DNA from: Deltaproteobacteria bacterium | GTDB lineage: Bacteria; Desulfobacterota; Desulfomonilia; Desulfomonilales; Desulfomonilaceae | Assembly: GCA_016875095.1 (NCBI GenBank) | Contig: VGSG01000031.1 | Location: forward strand, 1 to 41,431 | Length of the DNA: 41,431 bases | Direction: 5' to 3' | Shown: piece by piece, positions 7,654 to 16,224 of the stretch | Layout: each line of letters starts with the position of its first letter | How positions within the stretch are numbered: position 1 is the first letter of the stretch | The notes under the pieces: model-generated | Told to the model about the DNA's origin: nothing | Database searches by the model: none | Seen by the model: the letters and a program-made list of their open reading frames with translations, nothing else | Made by a program: the position numbers and the translations under genes

Positions 7654-8272
7654 GCTCGCGTAACGCGTCTTGAACGCTATCACCATAACGGCAAAGCCGT
7701 TGAATTTGTTTTTCAGGTGTGAACATTGCCCTCGGAAAGAAAATGAATGTAATGTAGCGATTGCCCGCCGAACGCTTCCTTTGCATGTTTCCGGCGCAGT
7801 TGAGTATCCGGACAAGCCTTTGATCCTCCAAAGCTCCCGTTAGGAAACCGTATTCAAAGCTAAGGCGCGCGTTAAGGCAGTCAACTGGATTTATGGAGAT
7901 GAGGGGAGCGATGCCGAAGCGGCGCCGGAACCGAAGGGGAAGGGGAATGGTATTCACGGGACAAGAATGGAGTATCAGCGCGAAAAGAACTAAAGTCCCG
8001 GACAATTACCCGGCAAGGAGGATCTTTAGAACCAGGACGCCAACGATCGCGGTCGGACAATTCCTCTCGGCCGAATTGACCCGCCGCCGGCTATCTCTAA
8101 GCTGAGACGTGAATCAAGACGACGCTTGACCTGTTCACGCCTTTGGCAATCGCAAAACAATTGGCTTGACCTGAAAACCTGTCGTCAGGTACGGTCGCAT
8201 AAGGGACAAAACGATCTTACTGAGCCACTCTGCGACGGTTTTGCCACAGTCGCTTCCTTGGAGGGAAACCGC
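7654..8272. other. Intergenic, no gene recognised
   Basis: About 620 bp between the ISKra4 element and the EamA gene. Short frames exist on both strands, for example one on the minus strand that runs out of the IS end, but none has a recognisable domain or a good start signal. There is no further CRISPR repeat here, so if the array was longer before the IS arrived, the rest has been lost. Confidence 0.4.
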
Positions 8273-9115
8273 TTGCCTGTTGACATCATGTTGGCCATTT
8301 TGTTTGGCGCAGCGCTTCATGCAACCTGGAATGCTTTTGTGCGGTCCGCTCCGAACAAGTTCATGGATACCGTTCTCGTCCTGGTAGGAATGGGGTTTTG
8401 GGCCGGATGTCTCTTACCCTTTGCGCCTCTCCCCGATGCCGCGAGTTGGCCGTATTTAACAGCGTCTGTTGCCATTCACGTAGCCTATTTCGCCCTGGTT
8501 GTGATTACTTATCGTTATGCCGAACTCAGTTTCGCATATCCGATCATGCGAGGCGTAGCGCCGGCTTTTTCGGCAGTTTTCGCGGCGTATTTGTTGCAAG
8601 AATCACCATCATTCGTTGGATGGATCGGTGTCTTTCTCATTTCAGGAGGCGTCGTTCTCCTGTCACTCGACGCGTTGCGCCTGGGGTCCTTAAATCCTCG
8701 CTCTTTTCTATTCGCTCTTTCAAACGCGGGTGTGATCGTCGTTTATACGCTTGTTGACGGTGTGGGAGTCCGACTCTCAGGCAACGCGATGAGCTACATT
8801 GGATGGGTCTTCTTTCTACCTGTTGTTCCTATCTTTGTTACATTGCTCGTACGGAGGCGAGGACCAACGGCCAGATATGCGCTACAGCACGTGGTGAGAG
8901 GATTGATAGGCGGCGCATGTATTTTGGGCTCGTATGGAATTGCGCTCTGGGCAATGACTCGTGCGCCCATAGCCCTGGTCGCGGCGCTTAGAGAGACCTC
9001 CGTGCTGTTCGCAATGGTTATTGCGGCTTTGTTTCTTGCGGAACAGATCAGCCGCTGGAGGTTCGTGTCAATCCTCGCCATCTGCGCCGGCGCCATCGCA
9101 ATCAAGCTGTCGTGA
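8273..9115 (+). CDS. EamA/DMT-superfamily transporter
   Basis: The 280-residue membrane protein starts at TTG 8273, seven bases after GGAGGG. ATG 8288 is possible but has no signal of its own. About ten hydrophobic segments are visible in two halves, each an EamA repeat (MLAILFGAALHATWNAFVRS; later FALSNAGVIVVYTLVDGVGV), with the SFAYPIMRGVAPAFSA motif in the first half and ALVAALRETSVLFAMVIAALFL in the second. The family exports amino acids, nucleosides or other small metabolites across the inner membrane; the substrate cannot be inferred. It stands alone between IS debris and a minus-strand operon. Confidence 0.85.
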   Translation: MPVDIMLAILFGAALHATWNAFVRSAPNKFMDTVLVLVGMGFWAGCLLPFAPLPDAASWPYLTASVAIHVAYFALVVITYRYAELSFAYPIMRGVAPAFSAVFAAYLLQESPSFVGWIGVFLISGGVVLLSLDALRLGSLNPRSFLFALSNAGVIVVYTLVDGVGVRLSGNAMSYIGWVFFLPVVPIFVTLLVRRRGPTARYALQHVVRGLIGGACILGSYGIALWAMTRAPIALVAALRETSVLFAMVIAALFLAEQISRWRFVSILAICAGAIAIKLS

Positions 9116-9640
9116 TTGGATATGGCGCTGATACCGCTTCGCGTTCGAGAAAACAATACCAACTCGCTTTCAGACAGTTACATCCTGTTCTTGCTGGCGC
9201 CGGCGCTTTGCCCATCGATCTGTGGCCGGCAGGGACGCCGGACCCTACCGGACCGTTGCCGGCCCAATCCCTACCTGAGACTTCCACCATTTTGGTAGGG
9301 CGGGCGCCCCTGTCCCCACATTTTCATTCTGGCGCGGCAGACGGCCATTGTCGATGTCGCTTCCTTAATCGCGCATCGGTATCAATGATCAACGGCGACG
9401 CAGTTGACGGGAAGATCGAACGGGGAAGAAACTAGGTGGCGATAAAGGGCGGATATACCGAAGCCTCGCGAGGCATTTACCTTTACACCTACATTTAGAC
9501 GTCAGAACTGCTCTCGGCGCGCGCTGAGCTGCTGCTCGAGTTTACGTGGCTCGAACACGAGCCAAAGAAGCTCTGACCTCTCTCTTTTCTCGCGCAGGCA
9601 TAGTCTTCACAAAACATTTCGTGTAGTCCCCTCACGGACT
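9116..9640. other. Intergenic with a long GC-rich inverted repeat
   Basis: No gene is supported. An inverted repeat with arms GGCCGGCA (9224-9231) and TGCCGGCC (9257-9264) and further internal pairing could end transcription of the EamA gene, although no U-tract follows. The rest shows nothing recognisable. Confidence 0.35.
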
Positions 9641-10678
9641 TCACTTTTTGTCTCCCACTGTCGGTAATGACTTTACTCCAATGATCTCGATGAGTTTATT
9701 GACATCGGTTGTTTTGAGGTTCATGCCTCCTTCCGACATTGGTAGCAACATGATTTTCTTGTCCTGGAGGGCTTCCGCGATCCGAAGCTTTACCAGCGCC
9801 TCTCCGCCCGATCCGGTAAGGGCCTTGTTCATCTCGCGGACACCCGTGGCTTCGGCGATTCCTTCAGCTCGAATCGCTTGAGCCAAGAGTGACTGTTTTT
9901 CAAAGTACGCGTCAGCTTCGATCTTCGCTCTTCGATATTCGCCATCAACGTTGGCTACCAGTTTGTTGACTTCACCCTTGGCTTCTTCAAGCTTTCGCTT
10001 GTATTCTTCCAAGGCGGCATGTTGCGCCGATCTGTTCTTTTCGACCCGCTGGTCTGCAACTTTTTTGTCTTCGATTGCCTTTTGGTAGTCGGGATTGAAG
10101 CGGTAGTCTTTTGTCAGAACCCGCTCCACTATGATACCCATAGGTCCGAGAATCTGTTGCAGGACCTCTTTTGCGACCTGCGCCTTGACCTCTCGTTTAT
10201 CCGCGACATAGAATTCCTCGGTTTTCAGCTCCCCGAAAATGTCTCTGGGTTTGCTCCGAGTAACGGTTCGGACGATCTTTTCTCGAAGCGTTTTGTCGTC
10301 TTTCGCCACGTACTGGAGGATTTGCGGCGCCTTGCTCGGATCGATTCTGTAAGCGATGATCACGTCCAGGCCGATATCGTTGCCGTCAATGGTTTTGAAG
10401 AGCAGGTCATCACGGGCTTTCCGATCTCCTCGCTTCGGGTCGAAGGTCATTTCGAGGTTCTGGAGTTTCGTGTCGAAGGTGTGCCAATCATTCACAAAGG
10501 GCAAGAAGAAATAGGTGCCGCCCGGCGCGTACACCTTGTTCTCAACGCCTTTCTTCACGAATAAGCCCAGTTTGACGGTCCTTACCCCTACTTCGGTTTC
10601 CCCGGTGGTGCGCGGAACGCAACCGGCAAACATGACGCATGCAAGAGAGAGCGCCAGTAGTGCAATAATCCGCCTCAT
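9641..10678 (-). CDS. SPFH/band-7 domain lipoprotein
   Basis: The 345-residue protein starts MRRIIALLALSLACVMFAGC, a lipoprotein signal peptide with Cys20 as the lipidation site. Residues 25-210 form an SPFH (prohibitin/stomatin) domain: GETEVGVRTVKLG, FLPFVNDWHTFDTKLQNLEM, DVIIAYRIDPSK. A long helical, charged region follows (DYQKAIEDKKVADQRVEKN to about residue 290) and a conserved end EALQDKKIMLLP. SPFH proteins form membrane-bound rings that scaffold proteases or microdomains. The ATG overlaps the upstream gene's stop by four bases (ATGA), so the two SPFH proteins are probably made together and may form a hetero-oligomer, like HflK-HflC. The lipid anchor is unusual. Confidence 0.85.
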   Translation of the reverse strand: MRRIIALLALSLACVMFAGCVPRTTGETEVGVRTVKLGLFVKKGVENKVYAPGGTYFFLPFVNDWHTFDTKLQNLEMTFDPKRGDRKARDDLLFKTIDGNDIGLDVIIAYRIDPSKAPQILQYVAKDDKTLREKIVRTVTRSKPRDIFGELKTEEFYVADKREVKAQVAKEVLQQILGPMGIIVERVLTKDYRFNPDYQKAIEDKKVADQRVEKNRSAQHAALEEYKRKLEEAKGEVNKLVANVDGEYRRAKIEADAYFEKQSLLAQAIRAEGIAEATGVREMNKALTGSGGEALVKLRIAEALQDKKIMLLPMSEGGMNLKTTDVNKLIEIIGVKSLPTVGDKK

Positions 10679-11763
10679 TGAGCGCCTCCTTTGCGTATGT
10701 CAAACAGATTTAATGTCTTTTCGAAGCTCAAGGGATTCACGCCGTCCTTGCCATCGCTGGGCAGAATAATCGTGTGCAGCCCTTTGTAAACGTCAGCCAT
10801 TTTCAGCCCCACCATGCGCTCCGCGCCTTCGCCTTCCATGGCTTCGTTCTTGAGCTTGACCCGCTCAGCCTCCGCGACCCTCACCAGCAGGTTGGCTTCA
10901 GCTTTTTTTTTGCGCACATAGAGGTCCTTTTCAGCTCGCTTCCTGGTGACGTACGCTTGCCCTTCCTCCATCTTTACCGCAACCGTTGCTTCTCCCTCTT
11001 GGGTGATCTTTTTGATGACAGCCTCTTCCGCGGCTGCCCGGGCTTCAGCCTGATTTTTGAAGACGAGCTGGTCCTTGAGCTTCTTTTCCTCGATGTTCTT
11101 CTGAATTTCGTTACTGTATTTGAAATAGCGGACCATAACCTGCTCGACCTTGATTCCTTTGGGGTTCAACTCTCGATTTAAGATCTCCCGGGCGGCATTG
11201 GTCCTGTTCACACGCAGCGGGCTATTGTAGAACTCTTCCGTGGTAAGCTCGCCCAGAGTCGCCTTGAGAATGGGCTCGGCCTTGGGGATGATTCCATTGT
11301 CCTCGTACAGATTGCCCGGGCCGATCATGGTGAAAACGAGGTAAGGATCGGCAAGCCGGTAAAGGATCGAGACATCCACGCTCACGAAAAAGCCGTCGGA
11401 CGTCTGGATATGGGCCGCCTTTTCCCTCCGCGAAAAAAGAGCCGCGGTTTGTGGCGTGTCCGTCAGTTCCAGGGCCTGAACTCCCATGGGAAGCCGGTGC
11501 ATCTCATGCATGCCCGGAATCACAAGGTACAGTCCCGATCCGTAAACCTCCTTCTGAACCCCGCGGTTAGGCCCGAGACGCACCACTTTGATGCCGAACT
11601 CGTCCGGTTCGACATAGACAAAACAGAGTTCATACAAAACGATGAGCGCGGCGAGGATTGCGATCGCGATTTTGATTTTTCCCGCGTATGGGAAACGCGA
11701 AATCGTGTAACGGCTCTTAAGCTCCTCAAACCGAAGGGACATTGTCTTCTGCGGTTCGTCCAT
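10675..11763 (-). CDS. SPFH/band-7 domain membrane protein
   Basis: I placed the start at ATG 11763, preceded by GGAGGGG; an ATG five codons upstream lies before that signal. The 362-residue protein has one N-terminal membrane helix (IKIAIAILAALIVLYELCFVYV), an SPFH domain (EPDEFGIKVVRLGPNRGVQ, SDGFFVSVDVSILYRLADP) and a long coiled-coil-like part (IQKNIEEKKLKDQLVFKNQ, EARAAAEEAVIKKITQEGEA). It is the first gene of a two-gene operon with the lipoprotein SPFH gene, overlapping it by four bases. The family scaffolds membrane protein complexes and quality control; no partner protease gene is adjacent, so the specific role is open. Confidence 0.85.
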   Translation of the reverse strand: MDEPQKTMSLRFEELKSRYTISRFPYAGKIKIAIAILAALIVLYELCFVYVEPDEFGIKVVRLGPNRGVQKEVYGSGLYLVIPGMHEMHRLPMGVQALELTDTPQTAALFSRREKAAHIQTSDGFFVSVDVSILYRLADPYLVFTMIGPGNLYEDNGIIPKAEPILKATLGELTTEEFYNSPLRVNRTNAAREILNRELNPKGIKVEQVMVRYFKYSNEIQKNIEEKKLKDQLVFKNQAEARAAAEEAVIKKITQEGEATVAVKMEEGQAYVTRKRAEKDLYVRKKKAEANLLVRVAEAERVKLKNEAMEGEGAERMVGLKMADVYKGLHTIILPSDGKDGVNPLSFEKTLNLFDIRKGGAQ

Positions 11764-11874
11764 CAGCTTCCCCTCCATTGCCGGTGTGGTGGGACTCAGC
11801 CTCTTGGGTCACGGACGCGGGCATTTCCGTCTCAGCTACGAGAATCATGAAAATTACAGCTATTGCCGCCGATA

Positions 11875-11903
11875 ATAACAACTAGGTTCAGCTCGCAAGT
11901 CAA
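11875..11903 (-). promoter_or_regulatory. Candidate sigma-70 promoter of the SPFH operon
   Basis: On the minus strand TTGACT (11903-11898) and TGTTAT (11880-11875) are separated by 17 bp. The predicted start of transcription is about 105 bases before the first SPFH gene. Found by eye only. Confidence 0.45.
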
Positions 11904-12064
11904 TTGTTTTTTCACCTACGGCGCGGGTTCCACATGGAGGCAAGGTCCTCGAGGACATGGGAAGTTAGAGGGGACTTGACACACGTAGAATGATCGTCCC
12001 CTCGTTCATGCTTACAACAGAGAGCCGGACGACACCGGCTTGAATACCAGAGGACGCAATCGTC

Positions 12065-13018
12065 CTATCGCACCATAATGGCGCTATTTACGATGGCATC
12101 CGGGAATTTTACGCCAAAATCCTTCATAGCGGATTCGTTGATCGTCACTCTGGGATTGGGATCCATTTTCACAGGAACCTGAGCGACAGGTTTGCGCTTA
12201 ACCACCACATCCACCACCGAATCGGCGAGCATCTGCCCCAACTTGAAATCATCGGTTGAGATGCCTGCTAAGGCGCCGGCTTTCACCGGACCCGCGGAAT
12301 AGGAAAACATTGGTGTCTTTGTGGTGTTTGCTATAGGCAGGAGGTTGACTGCGTTATCCCGCACCAGTCGGGTATTGCTCAAGACGATGAGGTCCACTTT
12401 CCCGGCGGCCTGAGTCTTCCTTGCCAACTCGTCTATGTTGGAGGCGAAAACCTCTTGGTAGGCGATACCTCGTTTCATGCATTCATCACTGGTTCCCGCC
12501 TGATCTATGGGACCTCCGGACTGACCTATTTCGAGTAGTAATAACAGGCTCTTGACTGCGGGAAACAGGCTCTTGATCATGTCGAAGCGCTTCGCATACG
12601 GGACAAAGTATGTCACTCCCGTGACCATGCCATCAGGGTTTTCGAGACTGCTGACTGCGCCCAGATCCGCAGGGTTGTTGCACGCGCCGACAAAACAAGG
12701 TCCCCGGGGCTTGTTCATGGAAAGGAACTCAGCGCCCGAGGATCTCAGGAAGACGATGCCGTCCATCTTGCTTTCGCATTCCCGAAAAATCTTCCCGGCT
12801 TCATCCAGGTCCTTGAGTTCGCGGAAGAGGGTAACCTTGCAATCAGGCGCCAATTCTCTCATTCGAGGCAGGAAGCCCATAACCAGGTTGTTCGTCATCA
12901 ACGACTTGCCTACCCAGATGACGGCGATTTCCTTTGCGTGGGCATATCCATTCCCGATAACCACGGCGAAGCCCCAAATAAGGATCCCCGCCAACAGACG
13001 GTTCATCAGTCTTCTCAT
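12065..13018 (-). CDS. ABC-type substrate-binding protein (ABC_sub_bind family), orphan
   Basis: ATG 13018 follows GGGAG and opens an N-terminal signal peptide (MRRLMNRLLAGILIWGFAVV, likely cleaved after AHA near residue 28). The mature part is a two-lobed periplasmic-binding fold of the family related to TrpX-type tryptophan/tyrosine binding proteins: EIAVIWVGKSLMTNNLVMGF, GVTYFVPYAKRFDMIKSLFP, and near the end GISTDDFKLGQMLADSVVDVV. No permease or ATPase gene adjoins it; the Liv-type genes nearby have their own binding protein. It may feed another transporter or a membrane sensor. The ligand is unknown. Confidence 0.75.
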   Translation of the reverse strand: MRRLMNRLLAGILIWGFAVVIGNGYAHAKEIAVIWVGKSLMTNNLVMGFLPRMRELAPDCKVTLFRELKDLDEAGKIFRECESKMDGIVFLRSSGAEFLSMNKPRGPCFVGACNNPADLGAVSSLENPDGMVTGVTYFVPYAKRFDMIKSLFPAVKSLLLLLEIGQSGGPIDQAGTSDECMKRGIAYQEVFASNIDELARKTQAAGKVDLIVLSNTRLVRDNAVNLLPIANTTKTPMFSYSAGPVKAGALAGISTDDFKLGQMLADSVVDVVVKRKPVAQVPVKMDPNPRVTINESAMKDFGVKFPDAIVNSAIMVR

Positions 13019-13885
13019 TAGGCGAGCTCCCTTCGAATGGGGTGATCGAGCCTTCCGCTTTCGCTCACCGCTGTTGTCCCCGGCGTGCAAGCGCGCGGCA
13101 GAGGAGGAGACAGTCGAGACAGGGAAAATCCGGCCGTTCCTCCACTCTTCGGAGCCATTTCTTAGCTCCCTATTTCAGGGAGTTCGTCGCATGTTAACGA
13201 ACGGCCATTCGTATCGCGCGCAGAACGAGGCGGAGCATAACCCTTTGACGCACGATCATATAGGGCCTGTTCGTCAAGAGTCAAGCGCTTTCCGCACAAG
13301 AGGGGCGGCCGAGAGAATCGGTCTCTCCCATTTGATGTTGACAAGCGCGGCCGGCCCATAGTATTGAAACGGCACGGCTCTAACCAGAGAAACCCCCATC
13401 AATCCGAAACTGCGCGTCGCGCCATCGACGTGAACATACACCGCTGTATAGCGTTCTTCGCACGCGAGGAACGGATTCCGATTGAACGATAGGCCCCCGG
13501 GGCGAGATCGGGGATTCGTATTGTCGTGACGCGGGATCCGGGAGCGCGCCCGTTGTTATGAGGGGGGTGGCCGCATCTGGGGGTCGAGCTAACGAATGCT
13601 CGTTCATGTTCTCGGTCGCCTGAGTAGGTCCGCGTCGTGAGGACAAGGTGGGAGTCGCTCTCAGGCCCCATAGCTCACCTGGTTGGCTTTTGTGGAGCGC
13701 GACGAGGCAAGGAAGAGCGTAGAGAGTCATCCCGAGCGAGGGAAGGCTTTCAGCCACGTGGCGGTCCGGGCCGCCGTGCGAAAAAAGGCTTGACAGCGCA
13801 GGGGCGGACAAGGCATGTATGAATGATCGTTCATTAACATGCCCCGAAACTTGCATAGGAGACCGTTCTAAGTAGGATTTCGAGC
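13019..13885. other. Intergenic region between two divergent transcription units
   Basis: This 870-bp stretch separates the minus-strand binding-protein gene from the plus-strand TetR gene. It has open frames by GC bias but none with a credible start or domain. It holds the TetR-type palindrome at 13819-13834 and a weaker copy AATGCTCGTTCATG at 13595-13608. Confidence 0.5.
13790..13834 (+). promoter_or_regulatory. tetR1 promoter region with TetR-type operator
   Basis: The palindrome ATGAATGATCGTTCAT (13819-13834, two central mismatches) lies about 50 bp before the TetR start, and TTGACA at 13790-13795 is a possible -35. The operator would cover the -10 and start point, consistent with autorepression. 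The sequence resembles the TGAATGA-TCATTCA sites known for Bacillus-type FadR, a TetR-family regulator of fatty-acid degradation. Confidence 0.55.
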
Positions 13886-14620
13886 ATGCGCGGCGCCGAA
13901 ACAAAACGAACCAGAACCACGGAAGGCTCTGGCGTTCGAAAGAAGAGAATCCTGGCTCTCGCCCGCAACCTGTTCTGGCAGAAGGGCTATCATTCCGTCA
14001 GCATGAGAGACCTGGCCCACGCATACGGCTGTCAGCCGGCCAACCTCTACAACTACTTCAAAACCAAAGAATCCATCCTGTTCGAAGTGCTCCTGGAAGA
14101 AATGGAGCAGATAATCCAACCTATTGCGCACATCGAAGCGGAGGAGGACGGTGATCCGGTCGAGCAACTCCGTCTGATCATCTTTGGTCATCTGAACGTC
14201 ACCTTGAGTTATCGCAGGTCCGCAAAGACGCTCTTTGATGTGGCTCTGGGCAGCCTGCGGCCGCGCGAACGCAAGGTCATAATCTCCATGCGCGACACGT
14301 ACGACCGTATCATTCGCAAAGTGATCAAGAGAGGACAAGAGAAAGGGTTTTTCGTCCCATGCGATGAGAAGGTTGCGGGTTTCATGATAGCCTCCATGAT
14401 TACCCGCACCAGGATCTGGTTTCATCCTGGAAAGGGCTTGACGGTGGCTGAGTTGGCTCTTTTCATCTTTCGCTTTACGCTCAGGGCTCTTGGCGTGCGC
14501 GAAGGAACGGAAAGGGCGGTTGCGTCCGGTGACACGGCAGGCCGCGACGCAAAGCGGATTCGGCGCCTGAAAGGCGCTGCGGCTGGTTCTCAAAGACTCA
14601 ATTTTCCTGCGAGCGCTTGA
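13886..14620 (+). CDS. TetR-family regulator 1 of the acyl-CoA cluster
   Basis: The 244-residue protein has an N-terminal TetR helix-turn-helix at about residues 20-65: KKRILALARNLFWQKGYHSV, then MRDLAHAYGCQPANLYNYFK with TKESILFEVL. The C-terminal ligand domain (residues 70-210) is very similar to that of the second TetR in this window, sharing SMRDTY.RI.RKV..RGQE and TRT..WFHP.KG. A basic tail of about 35 residues follows (AGRDAKRIRRLKGAAAG). It is the first gene of a cluster for uptake and oxidation of a carboxylate. By analogy with TetR regulators of acyl-CoA degradation, it is probably a repressor released by a CoA ester; this is inference. Confidence 0.88.
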   Translation: MRGAETKRTRTTEGSGVRKKRILALARNLFWQKGYHSVSMRDLAHAYGCQPANLYNYFKTKESILFEVLLEEMEQIIQPIAHIEAEEDGDPVEQLRLIIFGHLNVTLSYRRSAKTLFDVALGSLRPRERKVIISMRDTYDRIIRKVIKRGQEKGFFVPCDEKVAGFMIASMITRTRIWFHPGKGLTVAELALFIFRFTLRALGVREGTERAVASGDTAGRDAKRIRRLKGAAAGSQRLNFPASA

Positions 14621-14797
14621 TCGGTACTGTTTCGAGGAGCGATCGGCGGTGATGAGTGGCGCCTTGTCGCTGCTGAGGCGGATGGGGGTTTCTCAATCGT
14701 TCTTGGCGCATAGAGAGGCCGGAGCATGACCCGCGCGCTGGGGACAGGGCTCGCGGTGTCTAATCCAAACGTTACTTTACCAGAGAGGAGAGCTGGC

Positions 14798-16075
14798 ATG
14801 AAAAGGTCGAGCATTTTGTGGACAATCTTCCTGGCCCTCATACTGGTTGCGGCCGCCGGCGCCCCGTGCTGGGCGGCAGATCCCATTAGGATCGCGATCA
14901 TAGGGCCTATGCAATTCACCCAGGGTGAGGGGCACTGGAACGGGGCCACGATGGCCGCGGAACAGATCAACAAGGGGGGCGGTATTTCAGTGGGCGGCGC
15001 GAAGCGCCTCGTTGAACTCATAAAGGTCGACTCAAATGAGTTCCTGAGCATTCCGGACGCCACAAATGCGATGGAATTGGCCATCAGCAGGCATCGAGCG
15101 GACTTCCTCATAGGCGGTTTCCGCACTGAGGCGGTCTTGGTGATGCAGGATATCGCTATGGACAACAAGAAGATCTTCCTGGGATGCGGCGCGGCCCATC
15201 CCGAGCTGTGCGACCGGGTGACAAAGAATTACGATCGGTACAAGTATTGGTTCCGCATTACCCCAATTAACTCCAAGTTCCTGATCAAGGTGGACTTCCT
15301 CCTTTTGAACATGGTGGCCCAGGTCATGCAGAAGGAGCTGGGCATCCCGAAGATCAAGGTCGCGATCGTGGCTGAGAAAGCCGCCTGGGCCGATCCTTTG
15401 GTGGCCGTTGCCAATGAAAATCTCCCCAAAATGGGCATGGATATTGTCGGCGTGTGGCGGCCTTCACCTGTGGCCACGGACGCGACCGCGGAACTCTCGG
15501 CGATTCAGCGCGCGGGAGCGAACATCATCTTCACCAGCTTTTCCTCGTCGGTGGGCATTCCGTTTGCCAAGCAGGCCGGTGAACTCAAGGTCCCGGCGCC
15601 GCTGGTGGGGATCAACGTCGAGGCGCAAAAGGATGGCTTCTGGGCCGCTACCGGCGGACAGGGGAACTACGGTCTCACCATATCCACCTATGGTCCGGTG
15701 AAGATCACCGAGCACACGCTCCCCTTCTTCAACGAATACAGGCAGCGTTTCAAGGAAGCTCCCAACTACACGGCCGGGACGTACGACGCCATCGATGTTC
15801 TGAAAGCCGCGATAGAGAAGACCGGAACGCTGGAGGCGGACAAGTTGATCCCGGCGCTGGAGCAAACCGACCTGAAGGGTCCTGCGGGGAGGCTGGCATT
15901 CTCCAAGGATCATGACGTCGTATGGGGACCGGGCTACACAACGGGGCTGGGGACCCAATGGCAAGACGGGAAGAACGTGGTCGTGTGGCCCTATCAGTGG
16001 GAAAATATCACCTATGAGGGGACCGTCCCGTACAAGCTCCCATCCTGGGTGATGGAACACTACAAGAAGAAGTAA
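14798..16075 (+). CDS. livJ: Branched-chain-type ABC transporter substrate-binding protein
   Basis: ATG 14798 follows GAGGAG. An N-terminal signal peptide (MKRSSILWTIFLALILVAAA, cut near CWAADP) leads a 425-residue protein of the Leu/Ile/Val-binding type: DPIRIAIIGPMQFTQGEGHW, NGATMAAEQINKGGGI, then ADFLIGGFRTEAVLVMQDIA and NYTAGTYDAIDVLKAAIEK. It should capture a ligand in the periplasm for the LivH/LivM/LivG/LivF importer encoded downstream. Because the operon also has an acyl-CoA ligase and beta-oxidation-like genes, an organic or aromatic acid is more likely than an amino acid. A hairpin follows the gene. Confidence 0.85.
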   Translation: MKRSSILWTIFLALILVAAAGAPCWAADPIRIAIIGPMQFTQGEGHWNGATMAAEQINKGGGISVGGAKRLVELIKVDSNEFLSIPDATNAMELAISRHRADFLIGGFRTEAVLVMQDIAMDNKKIFLGCGAAHPELCDRVTKNYDRYKYWFRITPINSKFLIKVDFLLLNMVAQVMQKELGIPKIKVAIVAEKAAWADPLVAVANENLPKMGMDIVGVWRPSPVATDATAELSAIQRAGANIIFTSFSSSVGIPFAKQAGELKVPAPLVGINVEAQKDGFWAATGGQGNYGLTISTYGPVKITEHTLPFFNEYRQRFKEAPNYTAGTYDAIDVLKAAIEKTGTLEADKLIPALEQTDLKGPAGRLAFSKDHDVVWGPGYTTGLGTQWQDGKNVVVWPYQWENITYEGTVPYKLPSWVMEHYKKK

Positions 16076-16137
16076 GGATAGTCGCGCAGGGTTTCTCTGA
16101 GTCTTCGGAATCAAGTCCGAACATCTCAGAAAATCGC

Positions 16138-16171
16138 CGGGGAGGCCCGTTCCCGAAAATGGGCTTCCCCG
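16138..16171 (+). repeat. Hairpin of the GGGGAGGCCC family between livJ and livH
   Basis: Arms CGGGGAGGCCC (16138-16148) and GGGCTTCCCCG (16161-16171) pair over 11 positions with one G-U pair around a 12-nt loop. No U-tract follows. It could protect the livJ mRNA end or lower readthrough into the permease genes. Related hairpins occur at 27402, 39485 and 40428. Confidence 0.65.
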
Positions 16172-16224
16172 ATCAAAAGATCTGTCTCAATGAGCGAGTT
16201 GTGAGTCGGTAGTGGAGTTGATGC

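Noticed and set aside
7544-8005. 153-codon minus-strand frame leaving the ISKra4 end
   Set aside because: Starts outside and ends inside the IS, no recognised domain or ribosome-binding site; could be a remnant but cannot be supported.
7893-8105. 70-codon plus-strand frame before the EamA gene
   Set aside because: Arg-rich, no family, no clear ribosome-binding site.
13380-13904. 174-codon minus-strand frame in the intergenic region
   Set aside because: No start signal, Ser/Arg/Pro-rich, runs through the TetR operator and into tetR1.
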